In this document: positions 7,051 to 7,688 of the stretch, one piece after another
How positions within the stretch are numbered: position 1 is the stretch's first letter
Layout: every line of letters begins with the position of its first letter
Source: Chitinophaga pinensis
GTDB lineage: Bacteria > Bacteroidota > Bacteroidia > Chitinophagales > Chitinophagaceae
Assembly (NCBI GenBank): GCA_943324055.2
Contig: CALPKD020000044.1
Span: forward strand, 1-7,688
Direction of reading: 5' to 3'
Length of the DNA: 7,688 bases
Notes under the pieces: model-generated
The model's database searches: none
Told to the model about the DNA's origin: nothing
The model's input: the letters and a program-made list of their open reading frames with translations, nothing else
Program-made: the position numbers and the translations under genes

Positions 7051-7688
7051 CTAATGAACCACTAATCTGAAACCATTACCATGAATGTTTACAATTTCAA
7101 TACCGGTATCTTCCTTTAAGTATTTTCTTAATTTAGCGATATATACATCCATGCTTCTGCCATTGAAGTAGGTATCACTACCCCATATTTTTTTAAGTGC
7201 TTTTTCTCTTGTCAATAAATCATTTTTATGTTCAGCTAACATTTTTAATAATTCATTTTCCTTTGGAGAAAGTACTTGTGTGTTATCTGCAATTTTAAGC
7301 TCTCTTAGTTTTGGATTAAAATGATATTGACCTAAATCGTATTCTAGGTTATCACTAATTTTATTATCCTCTTCGTTGCGCTTGATAATTGCTTTTATCT
7401 TTAGCATTAAAACCTCGCTATCAAAGGGTTTGGTGATATAATCATCTGCACCTAATTTATAGCCATGTATAATATCTTCTTTCAATGTTTTAGCACTCAA
7501 AAAAAACAAGGGCACGTCTGGATCAATGTCTCTTATCTCTTCAGCTAGTGTGAATCCGTCTACATGCGGCATCATGACATCTAATAAACAGAGGTCAAAC
7601 TTTTCACGTTGAAATGCAGCGAGTCCTAAACGACCATCTCTTTCCAATGTTACATCGTACTCGTCTAACTCCAAAAAGTTTTTTAAAA
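7051..7688 (-). CDS. OmpR/PhoB-family response regulator, RprY-like (5' end cut by the window)
   Basis: The 211 visible residues lack the N-terminus. The frame stays open to the right edge (LKNF precedes LELDEYDV), so the TTG at 7674-7672 is an internal leucine codon and not the start. About 10-20 residues, including the acidic pair that binds magnesium, should lie beyond 7688. The receiver domain shows phospho-acceptor D36 in CLLDVMMP (codon 7579-7581), switch residue S64 in FLSAK and K86 in TKPFD. The C-terminal winged-helix DNA-binding domain (about 120-211) contains LSPKENELLKML and GRSMDVYIAKLRKYL, with a closing HGNGFRLV hairpin. It should be phosphorylated by a sensor histidine kinase and then bind target promoters. 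No kinase is visible; since a terminator follows this gene, any linked kinase would lie beyond the right edge. It resembles Bacteroides RprY, but target genes cannot be inferred. Confidence 0.93.
   Translation of the reverse strand, partial: LKNFLELDEYDVTLERDGRLGLAAFQREKFDLCLLDVMMPHVDGFTLAEEIRDIDPDVPLFFLSAKTLKEDIIHGYKLGADDYITKPFDSEVLMLKIKAIIKRNEEDNKISDNLEYDLGQYHFNPKLRELKIADNTQVLSPKENELLKMLAEHKNDLLTREKALKKIWGSDTYFNGRSMDVYIAKLRKYLKEDTGIEIVNIHGNGFRLVVH

Noticed and set aside
7672..7674. TTG as the start codon of the response regulator
   Set aside because: The frame continues upstream to the window edge with receiver-like residues, and starting here would delete the first beta strand and the acidic magnesium-binding residues every receiver needs.

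Overview
The window looks like ordinary core chromosome from a Bacteroidota bacterium, most likely of the Chitinophagales/Chitinophagaceae type. The DNA is AT-rich and the gene starts lack strong Shine-Dalgarno sequences. The two candidate promoters have the Bacteroidota -7 form TAnnTTTG. The protein variants also fit, including a RprY-like response regulator, a DPP-IV-like S9 peptidase and a 916-residue LeuRS with the Bacteroidota-style CP1 region. The lineage is inferred from these family resemblances; no search was run.

Layout from left to right: (1) ftsX on the minus strand, complete, reading off the left side. (2) A 167-bp divergent intergenic region with a perfect 13-bp inverted repeat. 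Each arm carries TACATTTG facing outward, so it reads as back-to-back promoters for ftsX and leuS. The leuS leader also holds a possible 13-codon upstream ORF with three leucine codons whose stop overlaps the leuS start (TAATG). (3) A tight plus-strand set: leuS, a secreted dipeptidyl-peptidase IV-like serine peptidase, and ruvB, with gaps of about 20 and 21 bp and probably one transcript. (4) A 17-bp perfect hairpin with A- and T-tracts, a bidirectional terminator between the convergent ruvB and the next gene. (5) The minus-strand end of an OmpR-family response regulator, cut by the right edge before its N-terminal acidic residues.

The genes do not form one pathway. FtsX belongs to envelope/division control, LeuRS to translation, the S9 peptidase to extracytoplasmic peptide breakdown, RuvB to Holliday-junction migration, and the regulator to two-component signalling. 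I see no mobile element, CRISPR array, tRNA, rRNA or defence cassette, and no convincing undescribed system. The points most worth checking are the symmetric divergent promoter and the leucine-containing leader ORF before leuS.
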